In this document: positions 29,855 through 39,292 of the stretch, in pieces
Layout: each line of letters opens with the position of its first letter
Numbering within the stretch: the first letter of the stretch is position 1
Assembly: GCF_000152745.1 (NCBI RefSeq)
Contig: NZ_CH672428.1
Span: forward strand, 1,112,916 to 1,176,915
DNA: 64,000 nt
Direction of reading: 5' to 3'
Origin: Oceanicaulis sp. HTCC2633
GTDB taxonomy: Bacteria > Pseudomonadota > Alphaproteobacteria > Caulobacterales > Maricaulaceae
Translations under genes and position numbers: made by a program
The notes under the pieces: generated by a model
Seen by the model: only the letters and a program-made list of their open reading frames with translations
The model's database searches: none
Told to the model about the DNA's origin: nothing

Positions 29855-32542
29855 CTATTCGGCCGCTTCCGCCGCCGCAACCGCCTCTGCATCCGGCTCA
29901 TAGCCGAGGATCGGAGCGAGTTCCTTCTCCACCCGTTTCAGGGTCCAGCCCTTGCGCTTGGCGTAGTCCTCGACCTGATCCCTGGCGATCCGGCCCACCG
30001 CGAAATAGACGCTGTCGGGATGGGCGAGGTAGAGCCCCGACACGGACGAGGCCGGGCTCATCGCCCAGCTTTCCGTCAGGCTGATGCCCGTACGGTCGGT
30101 CGCTTCGAGAAGCTTGAACAGCAGATCCTTCTCGGTGTGATCGGGCTGAGCGGGATAGCCCGGCGCCGGGCGGATGCCGGCGTAGGCTTCCTTGATCAAT
30201 TCCTCATTGGACAGCGTCTCGTCGGACGCATAGCCCCAGATCGAGCGGCGCACGCGCTGGTGGAGATATTCCGCGAAGGCTTCGGCGAACCGGTCCGAGA
30301 GCGACTTGAACAGGATCTCGGAATAGTCGTCATTGTTCGCCTTGAAGCGGTCAATGATCGCCTGCTCGCCCTCGCCCGCCGTCACCGCGAAACCGCCGAT
30401 CCAGTCGTCCTGCTTGGCCGAAATGAAATCGGTGATCGAGAAATTGGGCTTGTCGCCCTCTTTCCTTGATTGCTGGCGCAGACCGAAGAAGCGCCCGGCC
30501 TCCTCGCTGCGTTCCTCATCAGCGAAGACAATCACGTCATCGCCGTCGCGGCGCGCCGGCCACAATCCGACGACGCCCCGCGGCTTGAGCCAGTCCTCTT
30601 CAACCATGGTCTTGAGCATGGCCTGCGCATCCTTGAACAGGTTGCGCGCCGCCTCGCCCCGGTTGGGATCGTCGAGAATGGCGGGATAGCTGCCCTTGAG
30701 CTCCCAGGAGAAAAAGAAGGGCGTCCAGTCGATATAGTCCACGAGATCGGACAGCCGGACATCGTCGATGGTGGTCAGGCCGGTCTTTTGCGGCGCTACG
30801 GGTTGATAGTCGCCCGCATCGGCGTCGAACGCGTTCTGACGGGCGTCCTCGATGCTGACGCGTTCGCGACTGCCCTGGGTGCGGGCGCGGGTTTCACGGA
30901 TCTTTTCGTAGCGGGTCGAAACTTCGTCCCAGAGCGGCTGCCGCTCTTCCCTGGACAGAAGGCGCGAGACCACGCCCACAGCCCGGCTGGCGTCGGTGGT
31001 GTGGATGACGGGCGCCCTGGAATAGGCCGGTTCGATCTTCACCGCGGTATGGGCGGGCGAAGTGGTGGCGCCGCCGATCATCAAGGGCAGGTCAAAGCCC
31101 TGACGCTGCATCTCGGACGCCACATGCACCATTTCATCGAGCGACGGCGTGATCAGGCCGGACAGGCCGATAATGTCGGCCTTCTCGGCGCGCGCGGTCT
31201 CGAGAATGGTCTCGGCGGGCACCATCACGCCCAGATCGACCACGTCATAGCCGTTACACTGCAGCACGACGCCGACGATATTCTTGCCGATATCGTGCAC
31301 ATCGCCCTTCACGGTCGCCATGATGATCTTGCCGGCGGCCTCTTCCTCGGCGCCGCTCGCGAGGCGCTCCTCCTCCATGAAGGGGAAGAGATAGGCGACG
31401 GCCTTCTTCATCACGCGCGCGGATTTGACGACCTGGGGCAGGAACATCTTGCCTTCGCCGAAGAGGTCGCCGACCACATTCATCCCCGCCATCAGCGGGC
31501 CTTCGATCACGTGCAGCGGACGTTCGGCGGCCTGACGGGCCTCCTCTGTGTCCTCTTCCACACAGGCGTCGATGCCCTTGACGAGGGCGTGCTTGAGCCG
31601 CTCCTCCACGGGCAGGGCGCGCCAGGCTTCATCCTGTTTCTCGGCGGCTTCGCCAGAATCCCGATAGCGCTCGGCGGCCTCGAGAAGGCGCTCGGTCGCA
31701 TCCTCGCGGCGGTTGAGGATCACATCCTCGACAAGCTCGCGCAGCTCGGCGTCAATCTCGTCATAGATGTCGAGCTGGCCGGCGTTGACGATCCCCATAT
31801 CCATTCCCGCCTTGATGGCGTGGTAGAGGAAGACCGAGTGCATGGCCCGGCGCACCGGCTCATTGCCGCGGAAGGAGAAGGAGATGTTCGACAGACCGCC
31901 CGAGACGTGACAGCCGGGCAGGTTCTCGCGGATCCAGCGGGCGGCCTCGATGAAGTCCACCGCATAATTGTTGTGCTCCTCGATCCCCGTCGCCACCGCG
32001 AAGATATTGGGATCAAAGATGATGTCGTTGGGGTCAAAGCCGATCTTGTCGACGAGGATCTTGTACGCGCGCTCGCAGATCTCGATCTTGCGCTTGGCCG
32101 TGTCCGCCTGCCCCTCTTCGTCGAACGCCATCACCACGACGGCGGCGCCATAATCCTTGCAGGCCTGGGCGTGCTTGAGGAACTCGGCCTCGCCCTCCTT
32201 CATGGAGATGGAGTTGACGATGGCCTTGCCCTGCACGCATTTCAGGCCCGCCTCGATCACCTCCCATTTGGAGCTGTCGATCATGATCGGCACGCGGGCG
32301 ATGTCGGGCTCGGCGGCGATCAGATTGAGGAAGGTGGTCATGGCCTGCTTTGAATCCAGCAGGCCCTCATCCATGTTCACGTCAATGATCTGGGCGCCCG
32401 CATCCACCTGCTGACGCGCCACATCGAGCGCAGTCGCATAATCGCCCGCCTTGATCAGCTTGCGGAATTTCGCAGAGCCAGTGACGTTGGTGCGTTCGCC
32501 CACATTGACGAACGTCGCGCGAGAGGGTGAGGCGTCAGACAT
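29855..32542 (-). CDS. metH: Methionine synthase MetH, pterin/B12/activation part
   Basis: Cobalamin-dependent methionine synthase lacking the homocysteine-binding domain, which is a separate gene just upstream. It has 895 residues. The order is the pterin-binding TIM barrel ([18 protein letters not shown] near 12), the B12 cap helices, the cobalamin domain with the axial His ([33 protein letters not shown]), and a reactivation domain with [15 protein letters not shown]. It takes methyl groups from 5-methyl-THF made by MetF. Its start is 9 nt after the first MetH piece stops, so the two are translated together. Confidence 0.96.
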   Translation of the reverse strand: MSDASPSRATFVNVGERTNVTGSAKFRKLIKAGDYATALDVARQQVDAGAQIIDVNMDEGLLDSKQAMTTFLNLIAAEPDIARVPIMIDSSKWEVIEAGLKCVQGKAIVNSISMKEGEAEFLKHAQACKDYGAAVVVMAFDEEGQADTAKRKIEICERAYKILVDKIGFDPNDIIFDPNIFAVATGIEEHNNYAVDFIEAARWIRENLPGCHVSGGLSNISFSFRGNEPVRRAMHSVFLYHAIKAGMDMGIVNAGQLDIYDEIDAELRELVEDVILNRREDATERLLEAAERYRDSGEAAEKQDEAWRALPVEERLKHALVKGIDACVEEDTEEARQAAERPLHVIEGPLMAGMNVVGDLFGEGKMFLPQVVKSARVMKKAVAYLFPFMEEERLASGAEEEAAGKIIMATVKGDVHDIGKNIVGVVLQCNGYDVVDLGVMVPAETILETARAEKADIIGLSGLITPSLDEMVHVASEMQRQGFDLPLMIGGATTSPAHTAVKIEPAYSRAPVIHTTDASRAVGVVSRLLSREERQPLWDEVSTRYEKIRETRARTQGSRERVSIEDARQNAFDADAGDYQPVAPQKTGLTTIDDVRLSDLVDYIDWTPFFFSWELKGSYPAILDDPNRGEAARNLFKDAQAMLKTMVEEDWLKPRGVVGLWPARRDGDDVIVFADEERSEEAGRFFGLRQQSRKEGDKPNFSITDFISAKQDDWIGGFAVTAGEGEQAIIDRFKANNDDYSEILFKSLSDRFAEAFAEYLHQRVRRSIWGYASDETLSNEELIKEAYAGIRPAPGYPAQPDHTEKDLLFKLLEATDRTGISLTESWAMSPASSVSGLYLAHPDSVYFAVGRIARDQVEDYAKRKGWTLKRVEKELAPILGYEPDAEAVAAAEAAE

Positions 32543-32551
32543 ACGGGCTCC

Positions 32552-33613
32552 TCAGGCCAGCTCGAAGGGTTCAAGACCGGACAGGCGCATGGCCCTGGGC
32601 CGGTCATCGCGTTTGCGCGGCGCGCCGGCGCGCGCGTCCCGCGCAATGGCGGCGATATGGGCGGGCGTGGTGCCGCAACAGCCGCCGGCGATATTGATCA
32701 GGCCCGATTGCGCCCAGTCCGCGATGAAGGCGGCGGTCTCGTCCGGGGTCTCGTCATACTCGCCAAAGGCATTGGGCAGGCCCGCATTGGGATAGGCCAG
32801 CACATGGCATTCCGCGATCCGCGCCAGCTCGGCCACATAGGGTCGGAGTTGCTTGCCGCCGAGAGCGCAGTTCAGACCCACCGCCCAGGGCTGGGCGTGT
32901 CGGATGGAATTGTAGAAGGCTTCGGTGGTCTGGCCCGACAGGGTCCGGCCCGACGCGTCGGTAATCGTGCCCGACAGGATGATCGGAATGTCGGCGTCGA
33001 TCCGGCCTTCATTGCGCAGATCGAGAATCGCCTTGATCGCCGCCTTGGCGTTGAGCGTGTCAAAGATCGTCTCGATCAGGAAGAAGTCCACATGTTCGGC
33101 CATGGCCTCGACCTGCTCGGCATAGGCCTCGCGCACCTGATCGAAGGTCACTTCGCGAAAGCCGGGATCCTCCACATTGGGCGACAGCGACAGCGTCTTG
33201 TTGGTCGGGCCAATCGCCCCCAGCACGGCCTTGGGCGAACCGGTCTCGGCCTCGGCGGCATCGGCGGCCTCTCGCGCCAGACGCGCCCCCTCAGAGGCGA
33301 TCTGGGCGGCGAGGTCTTCCATCTTGTAGTCGGCCTGGGCGATCTGGGTGGCGGAGAAGGTATTGGTCTCCACCAGGTCGGCGCCGGCGTCGAAATACTC
33401 TTTATGGATGGCGCGCACGGCGTCGGGGGTCGACAGGTTCAGGATGTCGTTATTGCCCTGGATCGGGCAGGACCAGTCCGCGAACCGTTCGCCGCGATAG
33501 CCCGCCTCATCCAGCTTCAGGGTCTGGATCTGGGTGCCCATCGCGCCGTCCAGGATAAGAATGCGCTCCAGCGCCAACGCGTCCAGCGCGGCGCGGCGTT
33601 CAGCTTTGGTCAT
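32552..33613 (-). CDS. metH: Methionine synthase MetH, homocysteine-binding part
   Basis: Homocysteine S-methyltransferase module of the split methionine synthase. It has 353 residues from the ATG at 33613, preceded by AGGACG; the frame continues upstream to 33673 but overlaps met[10 protein letters not shown] opens the barrel. The zinc-binding cysteines lie in [10 protein letters not shown] and in [11 protein letters not shown] near the C-terminus. Two-gene MetH arrangements are known in alphaproteobacteria. The domain must act in trans with the larger product encoded directly downstream. Confidence 0.95.
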   Translation of the reverse strand: MTKAERRAALDALALERILILDGAMGTQIQTLKLDEAGYRGERFADWSCPIQGNNDILNLSTPDAVRAIHKEYFDAGADLVETNTFSATQIAQADYKMEDLAAQIASEGARLAREAADAAEAETGSPKAVLGAIGPTNKTLSLSPNVEDPGFREVTFDQVREAYAEQVEAMAEHVDFFLIETIFDTLNAKAAIKAILDLRNEGRIDADIPIILSGTITDASGRTLSGQTTEAFYNSIRHAQPWAVGLNCALGGKQLRPYVAELARIAECHVLAYPNAGLPNAFGEYDETPDETAAFIADWAQSGLINIAGGCCGTTPAHIAAIARDARAGAPRKRDDRPRAMRLSGLEPFELA

Positions 33614-33626
33614 GTCGCTCGTCCTG

Positions 33627-34520
33627 TCAGGCGGCTTTAACGTCTTGAAGGGACTTAACGCCCAGCAACGCACAGGTCGACAGCGCCAGTCCGGCCCGGT
33701 TCAGGGTGTAGAAGTGGAACGCGTCGGCCCCGCCCTGATTGAGCGTTTCGCACATTTCGGCGGCGAGGTGAGCGGTCACCAGTTCGCGCGTATCGGGATC
33801 CTCGTCCAGACCCTCATAGACGGCGTGAATCCGGTCGGGTATGTGCGCGCCGCACATTTGCGCCATGCGCTTGAGCCCCTTGAAGTTGGGCTGCAGCATC
33901 ACGCCCGGCACGATCGGAATGTCGATGCCGGCTTTGCGCACGCGTTCGAGATAGCGGAAATACACGTCCGGATCGAAGAAGAACTGGGTGATCGCCCGGG
34001 TCGCGCCCGCGTCGATCTTGGCCTTCAGCATATCCAGATCCGCATCCCAGTCCGCACTGTCGGGATGTTTCTCGGGATAGCAGCCGACAGACACTTCGAA
34101 ATCGCCAATGGCCTTGATGCCCCTGGTCAGATCCGCGGAATTGCCATAGCCGCCCGGATACGCCTGATACCGCTCGCCCAGCCCTTCGGGCGGATCGCCG
34201 CGCAGCGCCACGATGTGGCGCACGCCCGCATCCCAGTAATCGCGAATGACCTCGTCCACCTCCTCGCAGGTGGCGGAGACGCAGGTCAGGTGCGCGGCCG
34301 GCTTCATGTCGGTTTCGGCCACGATGCGGCGCACGGTGCGGTGGGTGCGGTCGCGGGTGGAGCCCCCCGCGCCATAGGTCACGGAGACGAAGTCGGGGGC
34401 GAGCGGGTACAGCCGTTCAATGGACGACCACAATTTCGCCTCGGCTTCCTCGCTTTTCGGCGGGAAGAATTCAAAGGACACTTTCGGCCCTTGTGAAGAG
34501 GAGCGGCCCATAACGGTCAT
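33627..34520 (-). CDS. metF: 5,10-methylenetetrahydrofolate reductase MetF
   Basis: FAD enzyme that supplies 5-methyl-THF to MetH. It has 297 residues from the ATG at 34520; ATGs at 34526 and 34511 and a GTG at 34568 are alternatives. The family core starts at [11 protein letters not shown], with [15 protein letters not shown], the folate-site [10 protein letters not shown] and [15 protein letters not shown]. It is the first gene of metF-metH-metH. An 18-bp perfect palindrome begins 48 nt upstream of the chosen start, pointing to operator control of the block. A GTG start at 34568 would overlap that operator, which argues for the inner start. Confidence 0.95.
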   Translation of the reverse strand: MTVMGRSSSQGPKVSFEFFPPKSEEAEAKLWSSIERLYPLAPDFVSVTYGAGGSTRDRTHRTVRRIVAETDMKPAAHLTCVSATCEEVDEVIRDYWDAGVRHIVALRGDPPEGLGERYQAYPGGYGNSADLTRGIKAIGDFEVSVGCYPEKHPDSADWDADLDMLKAKIDAGATRAITQFFFDPDVYFRYLERVRKAGIDIPIVPGVMLQPNFKGLKRMAQMCGAHIPDRIHAVYEGLDEDPDTRELVTAHLAAEMCETLNQGGADAFHFYTLNRAGLALSTCALLGVKSLQDVKAA

Positions 34521-34567
34521 CACCATCCTGCCCTGGCTGGCGCCGCGCCGACCGCGCGACACATCCA

Positions 34568-34585
34568 CATAAAGATATCTTTATG
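34568..34585. promoter_or_regulatory. 18-bp perfect palindrome upstream of metF (candidate SahR/SamR-type operator)
   Basis: CATAAAGATATCTTTATG is its own reverse complement over all 18 bases, an AT-rich island in GC-rich DNA. It sits between metF (minus) and mlaA (plus). As far as I recall, ArsR-family SAH/SAM regulators of proteobacterial methionine genes use palindromes of this ATAAAGATATCTTTAT type. The palindrome is seen directly; the regulator is inferred and no regulator gene is nearby. Confidence 0.65.
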
Positions 34586-34712
34586 CGATTATTGATGATC
34601 GAGCAAGGCTGTATTCACTCCGGAACAGTACCTAATGGATCACACTGACTTGATATCGCGCCCCCAGACACGACATTGCTCCCAACCGAATATACGACCC
34701 AAAGGACCCTCC

Positions 34713-35453
34713 ATGCGCATTGACGCTCTGACCTCTTACGCCGCAGTCCTGCTGGCGGCGCTCAGCCTGACCGCTTGCGCATCGCGTGAGCTGGCGCAGG
34801 AGACCGGCGACCCGTTCGAGCCGACCAACCGGGCCATCTTCGCGGTGAACCAGACGCTGGACGATGCGGTGATTGGTCCGGGCGCGCGCGCCTATGACGC
34901 CGTCACGCCCGATCCGGTGCAGACCGGCGTGCGCAATTTCATGACGAATCTCAACCAGCCGGTGGTGTTCGCGAACGCCCTGCTGCAAGGCGATGTGCAT
35001 GCGGCGGGCGATACGTTCGGCCGTTTCCTGATGAACACCACGATCGGCGTGGCGGGCGTTTTTGATGTCGCCACCCATGAGGGCGTGCCCGAACATCGCC
35101 GCGACTTTGGCCAGACCCTCGCCCATTGGGGCGTTGGCGATGGGCCGTATCTGGTGCTGCCCGTGATCGGCCCTTCGAACGTCCGCGATGCAACCGGACG
35201 CTTTGTCGATCGTTATCCTCATCCGCTCAACTGGAATGAAGAGGAATCCGGCGAGGCCTGGGCCTGGGGCGTTCGCGGACTGAACGGCGTTCAGACCCGC
35301 GCCGACCTTGATGACGCCATCGGCAGCCTCAATCGCACCGCAATCGACCCCTATGTTCAGGCGCGTTCAGCCTGGCGTCAGTCCCGCCGCGCCTTCATCC
35401 AAAGCCAGGGTGAGACGGACGAGGATTACCAGGACCTGCCTGAGTTCGAATAA
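34713..35453 (+). CDS. mlaA: MlaA (VacJ) family lipoprotein
   Basis: Outer-membrane lipoprotein of the Mla retrograde phospholipid transport route, which helps keep the outer membrane asymmetric. It has 246 residues from the ATG at 34713 with AAAGGA upstream; the longer frame lacks a signal. A lipobox (LSLTAC) is near residue 20. The MlaA core follows: DPFEPTNRAIFAVNQTLD, FLMNTTIGVAGVFDVA and DFGQTLAHWGVGDGPYLVLPV. mlaC follows 33 nt later. The inner-membrane parts (MlaFED) are not in the window. Confidence 0.95.
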   Translation: MRIDALTSYAAVLLAALSLTACASRELAQETGDPFEPTNRAIFAVNQTLDDAVIGPGARAYDAVTPDPVQTGVRNFMTNLNQPVVFANALLQGDVHAAGDTFGRFLMNTTIGVAGVFDVATHEGVPEHRRDFGQTLAHWGVGDGPYLVLPVIGPSNVRDATGRFVDRYPHPLNWNEEESGEAWAWGVRGLNGVQTRADLDDAIGSLNRTAIDPYVQARSAWRQSRRAFIQSQGETDEDYQDLPEFE

Positions 35454-35486
35454 GCACGCCGAAACGGCGGCAAGGAGCACTCCCCG

Positions 35487-36104
35487 ATGATGAAACTGCT
35501 GATTTCGGCGTTTGCGCTGGCGCTGGCTGCGCCTGCAGCTCTCGCCCAGTCCACAACGGCTGAAGACGCCGAAGCCTTTGTCCAGACCCAGGCCAACCAG
35601 GTCATCGAAACCCTGTCCGAACTGCAATCAGGCCAGACCGATCTGGAGGCCGTTCGCCAGGACTTCCGTGATCGCATCGACGAGCTCGCCGATGTGGAGC
35701 GCATCTCCAACTTCGTGCTGGGCCGCTATCGCCGCACCGCCTCCGAGGCCGATCTGAACGCGTTTCGCACCGCATTCCGCAACTACGCGATCGGCGTCTA
35801 TGAAAGCGAGCTGAGCGCCTATGCCGGTCAACAGCTGGACGTGACCGGTTCGGTGACCCGCAATCCGGGTGACTACATTGTCCGTTCGCGTGTCTTCGGC
35901 GGCCCCCAGAACGAAGAGTACGAAGTGAACTGGCGCATTCTGGAAACCGATGGCGACCTCAAGGCCGTGGACGTGGAAGTGCTGGGCGTGTGGCTCGCCC
36001 AGACCCAGCGCGAACAGATCCTGTCGGTGATCGGCGACAATGGCGGCGATGTGAGCGCGGCGACCGAGATGCTGCGTAATCGCGAGCCGGGTCAGGACAG
36101 CTAG
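35487..36104 (+). CDS. mlaC: MlaC family phospholipid-binding protein
   Basis: Periplasmic shuttle of the Mla pathway, carrying phospholipid from MlaA to the inner-membrane ABC complex. It has 205 residues with a signal peptide (MMKLLISAFALALAAPAALAQ). The body shows the MlaC/Ttg2D pattern (ADVERISNFVLGRYRRTA; FRNYAIGVYESELSAY; VNWRILETDGDLKAVDVEVLGVWLAQTQR). AAGGAG precedes the start and it is cotranscribed with mlaA. The pairing of MlaA with MlaC apart from MlaFED is seen elsewhere in alphaproteobacteria. Confidence 0.93.
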   Translation: MMKLLISAFALALAAPAALAQSTTAEDAEAFVQTQANQVIETLSELQSGQTDLEAVRQDFRDRIDELADVERISNFVLGRYRRTASEADLNAFRTAFRNYAIGVYESELSAYAGQQLDVTGSVTRNPGDYIVRSRVFGGPQNEEYEVNWRILETDGDLKAVDVEVLGVWLAQTQREQILSVIGDNGGDVSAATEMLRNREPGQDS

Positions 36105-36238
36105 ACCCACGACATGGCGTCGCGCCTGGGCGACCTCAGTTGAATGGCCCGCCGGGGCGCGCTAACGAGCGCGCTCCGGCGGTTTCGTATCCGGCCTTCG
36201 CGTCGCATGATCCGCCTCTGTCAGACCGGACCCGCGCC

Positions 36239-36913
36239 ATGACCGCCTTTCCCGCCCCAGAAATCCTCCCTGCGCAGAGCACGCCGTTTGAGCGCACCGC
36301 CCAGCTGAGCTGGTTTGACGGCATGGACGATCCGCGGCTGAACCTCAGCGCCGAGCTGGAAGCGCCGGATTTTGTCACCAAGGCCAAGTCCGGGGTCCTG
36401 CCCCCCTTCGCCGTGCTGTTTCACGCGATTTGCGGAGCCAGTCTGGATGTGGACGCCTTCCGCTGGCGCCTGACATCGGACGGTCAGCCCTTTCGCATCA
36501 ATGCGCTGTTGCCCAGCTACACGGTCCGGAACGCCCAGGGGCATGTGAATTTTTCCTACGTCCCGTTCACTGAAGATCTCGACGCCTTCATCACCGCCTA
36601 TCACGCCGACAAGCCCGAAGCGGAGAGCGCGACCGAGATGCGCACCAATGTCGAGACCGGGCCGGAATGCGGCCAGCTCTATTGCACCGGCCTGCCCTTC
36701 CTGCGCTTCAGCTCGATCGAGCATCCCAGAAGCGGCGGCGGCGCCTTTGCGGCGACGCCCAATATCGCAGCCGGCCAATGGCGCATGGAAGCCTGGGGTC
36801 GCCTCACCCTGCCGCTGTCAGTCCAGGTCCATCACGGACTTGTGGACGGCGCGCATGTGGCGGATTGGTTCGAGGCGGTGAGCTCAAGGCTTGAGCGCTT
36901 CGTGAAGGGCTAG
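36239..36913 (+). CDS. Chloramphenicol acetyltransferase-like protein (CatA type)
   Basis: 224 residues, the size of CatA trimeric acetyltransferases. The hallmark HHGLVDG (His pair at 198-199, Asp203) near the C-terminus matches the catalytic HHxxxDG. Upstream pieces such as FNALLPSYT-like segments and VNFSYVPFTEDLDAF also fit the fold. It would transfer acetyl from acetyl-CoA to a hydroxyl group. Whether the substrate is chloramphenicol is unknown, since chromosomal homologues often act on other compounds. The ATG at 36239 is chosen for length; no strong ribosome-binding site is seen. It is convergent with the nucleotidyltransferase gene. Confidence 0.82.
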   Translation: MTAFPAPEILPAQSTPFERTAQLSWFDGMDDPRLNLSAELEAPDFVTKAKSGVLPPFAVLFHAICGASLDVDAFRWRLTSDGQPFRINALLPSYTVRNAQGHVNFSYVPFTEDLDAFITAYHADKPEAESATEMRTNVETGPECGQLYCTGLPFLRFSSIEHPRSGGGAFAATPNIAAGQWRMEAWGRLTLPLSVQVHHGLVDGAHVADWFEAVSSRLERFVKG

Positions 36914-37683
36914 GTCCTGTCCAGAAATCCCAGCAGGGCATCGGGCATGCCCGGCGCAGGATGGGCGGGCGGCGCATCGGATCTCAGATCGAGATAAGCC
37001 GTCACAGCCGCCTTCAGTGCGTTCCGAACAGCATCGGGGTCAGCCTCCGCCAACGTCGCCTTGAGCGCTTCCGCCCCCGGCGCGTCATCGAGCTTGCGCA
37101 CGCCGCGTTCGGGCCAGCCCAGACGCCGCGCCAGCATCGGCCCCAGCACCTGCTCGCGGAAAAAGCCCAGCATGCCGATGGCCTCAAACACTTCGCCCCG
37201 GCCCAGCTTGGCCGCCCCGTAGTGCAGCCAAATCCAGGCCCGGTCCTCGAGCCATTGCGCATCCGCTTGCGGCCAGGCGATCTGCGCCTGATCCAGTCGC
37301 GCCTCCAGCGCCGCCCGGTCCCGCGCCCATAAAATCGCCGGACGCTCCACCCGGTGATCAAGGTCGGTCGCGTCTGCGAACTTCAGATCCACGTGCAGAA
37401 GCTCGGGCCCGTAAAGCGTGATCAGCAGCCGCGGCTCGCCCACATGCTCTCCGGTGAAGGACGAAACGAGATCCCCCAGCCGCATCGCCAGCGCGCGCTT
37501 GTCATTCAATGTGACAGGCGGAGCGTCGTAAACGAGCACCAGATCAAGATCGGACCAGGCGTCAAACCCGCCATGGACCAGAGAGCCGCCGCCCAGGACC
37601 GCGGCCAGTCCCGGTTCCTGAGCGAAGACAGCGAGGGCGCGGTCCAGAAACCGCTGATGATGTTCGGGAAGCGTGCTGGTCAT
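36910..37683 (-). CDS. Nucleotidyltransferase-domain protein
   Basis: 257 residues. The N-terminus carries the minimal nucleotidyltransferase signature GGGSLVHGGFDAWSDLDLVLV (GS followed by a DxD metal pair, about residues 32-52). A third acidic residue is in LLHVDLKFAD. The C-terminal half is helical. This resembles aminoglycoside or lincosamide nucleotidyltransferase-like proteins, but the substrate cannot be read from sequence. Its last 4 nt overlap the convergent acetyltransferase gene. Confidence 0.72.
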   Translation of the reverse strand: MTSTLPEHHQRFLDRALAVFAQEPGLAAVLGGGSLVHGGFDAWSDLDLVLVYDAPPVTLNDKRALAMRLGDLVSSFTGEHVGEPRLLITLYGPELLHVDLKFADATDLDHRVERPAILWARDRAALEARLDQAQIAWPQADAQWLEDRAWIWLHYGAAKLGRGEVFEAIGMLGFFREQVLGPMLARRLGWPERGVRKLDDAPGAEALKATLAEADPDAVRNALKAAVTAYLDLRSDAPPAHPAPGMPDALLGFLDRT

Positions 37684-37769
37684 ACCATCCTCCAGGCCAG
37701 CACCTCAGGATTATCGAGGCGCCCCCGCACGCGCAACGCCAAACCTGCCCTGTCAGGAAAACTTCACGC

Positions 37770-38531
37770 CTAGCCCGGCGCGGTCAGGAAAGCCGGCAAC
37801 AGCCCTTGTGCGGCCAGCGCGCCCAGCCCGACCCCCAGCGCATTGTTGACCGCATGAGCGAGTATGGCGGGCCAGATCGAGCCTGATTGCTCATAGAGCC
37901 AGATCAGGACGAGCCCCATCACCGCCGCATTGATCGCCTGATGCGGGACGATATGGGACGCCCCGAAGATGATCGAGGAGACAAGCGCCGCCAGCCAGAC
38001 CGGACGATGCCCTTTCATCCATTTATAGACAAAGCCGCGAAAGAAGACTTCCTCGGCGAACGGCGTGACCACAAGCGTCATCCCCACAAAGGCCGCGATC
38101 ATGCCCGGCGAGGCGGACGGTCCGAAATCAAACGGCGCCCGGGTCATCATCGCCCAGGACGGGATCAGCCCGGTCAACGCCTTCACCAGCATCAGCCCCG
38201 TCACCGTGAAGCCCAGGCCCGCCGCCGCGCCGGTCAGAAGCCAGCCCGTCCCGACGGGCCTTAATCCCACCGCACGCCAGTCGAGCCCCTTGAGCAAAAG
38301 TCCCAGCCCCCAGAGCACGCCCAGAAGCGCGACCGCCTTGCTGAGCTGACTGATGACGAGGATTTTGAGCGGCAGTCTGTCGCCGGAGCCAACATAGGCC
38401 TCCATGCCGACCGTCTCGCTGACGAGCGCCATATGCGCCCAGCTTAGCGCCGTGTAGGCGGCCATGGCTGTGGCGAGCACAACGATCCCGTCCCGAAACC
38501 GCCACAGCGGCTGTGTCACATCTTGATGCAT
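37770..38531 (-). CDS. CPBP (CAAX/Abi) family intramembrane metalloprotease
   Basis: 253 residues with about seven hydrophobic helices. The four conserved blocks of the family are present: EEVFFRG (Glu-Glu-x-x-x-Arg), SIIFGASH (Phe-x-x-x-His), and HAVNNALG (His-x-x-x-Asn), after TPFA. It is homologous to Rce1-type CAAX proteases. Bacterial members act in peptide processing or self-immunity, and the substrate here is unknown. It lies 73 nt downstream of the LuxR-type regulator on the same strand, so that regulator may control it. Confidence 0.88.
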   Translation of the reverse strand: MHQDVTQPLWRFRDGIVVLATAMAAYTALSWAHMALVSETVGMEAYVGSGDRLPLKILVISQLSKAVALLGVLWGLGLLLKGLDWRAVGLRPVGTGWLLTGAAAGLGFTVTGLMLVKALTGLIPSWAMMTRAPFDFGPSASPGMIAAFVGMTLVVTPFAEEVFFRGFVYKWMKGHRPVWLAALVSSIIFGASHIVPHQAINAAVMGLVLIWLYEQSGSIWPAILAHAVNNALGVGLGALAAQGLLPAFLTAPG

Positions 38532-38604
38532 GATGTCCTCCCTTGCATGGGAGGAGGCTGTCGCGCGGAGGGTTTTGCACCTATCGACGGATGTCAGTGA
38601 TCTG

Positions 38605-39282
38605 TCAGTCTGCAGATGTCAGCGCGGCGCCGCGGGCGAGTTTCACCGCCTCGCCGCGCCCTTGAACGCCCAGCTTGGCGTAGAGGGTGCTGTTATAGGT
38701 GCGCACGGTCGTCGGAGAGAGATTGAGCCGCCGCGCAATCGCCTTGTCGCTCAACCCTTCCGCCAGAAGCGCCAGCAGGGCGCGCTCACGCTCTGTCAGC
38801 TGATCCGCGATGACCGGGTCCAGCCCCGCCTCTTGTCGGGAGGCTCGCTCGATGGACAACAGAGCGCCAGAAGCCGGGGCGTAACGCGCGGTCAGCCAGA
38901 CGCCCGGCGTCACCGCGCCCGCCATATCGTCCTCAAGCGTGAACCGCCGCCCTTCAAGCTCCAGCGTCGCACTCAGGCCTGAGAACAGGCCGGGACGTCT
39001 TCGCCAGTAAACATGGGCGACGCCGCTGTCCATTTCGACCGCATCGCCTTTGAGATCATCCAGTGCGCCGCGCCATTGAAGGGGCGCACGCCAGCACCGC
39101 GCCACGACGATCAGCACGGGCAGCAGGAGCACCAGAACAGGGGAGCGGAACACCCATTCGGGCCGCGCAATCATGAAAACGATGAGCGCGGCGCCCGTGA
39201 GCGCCGCGCAGATCACCGCCAGAGACGCCCACCGCCGTCCCGCCATAAATGCGGTCAGGCGGCGGCGTTCAGCGGACGTCAT
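38605..39282 (-). CDS. Membrane-anchored LuxR-type transcription regulator
   Basis: 225 residues. Two hydrophobic helices lie at about 18-38 and 47-62. A small beta-rich middle region (about 85-145) follows, then a C-terminal LuxR/GerE helix-turn-helix (LTERERALLALLAEGLSDKAI then RLNLSPTTVRTYNSTLYAKLG, about 163-215). There is no receiver, PAS or autoinducer domain. The DNA-binding part must therefore work at the membrane or after release. It is directly upstream of an intramembrane protease gene, which is suggestive but unproven. Translation starts 10 nt after the ettA stop. Confidence 0.82.
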   Translation of the reverse strand: MTSAERRRLTAFMAGRRWASLAVICAALTGAALIVFMIARPEWVFRSPVLVLLLPVLIVVARCWRAPLQWRGALDDLKGDAVEMDSGVAHVYWRRRPGLFSGLSATLELEGRRFTLEDDMAGAVTPGVWLTARYAPASGALLSIERASRQEAGLDPVIADQLTERERALLALLAEGLSDKAIARRLNLSPTTVRTYNSTLYAKLGVQGRGEAVKLARGAALTSAD

Positions 39283-39292
39283 CGTCGAAGTC

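Noticed and set aside
30470-32353. Long plus-strand open frame of 627 codons opposite metH
   Set aside because: It is the antisense shadow of a clear MetH in high-GC DNA and has low-complexity, His/Gly/Arg-rich content without any family motif. The same applies to long frames opposite murC, mraY, ftsI, the EamA/amidase genes and the S9 peptidase.
36239-37683. Acquired antibiotic-resistance island
   Set aside because: No transposase, integron site or flanking repeats are visible, and the base composition matches the surrounding genes.
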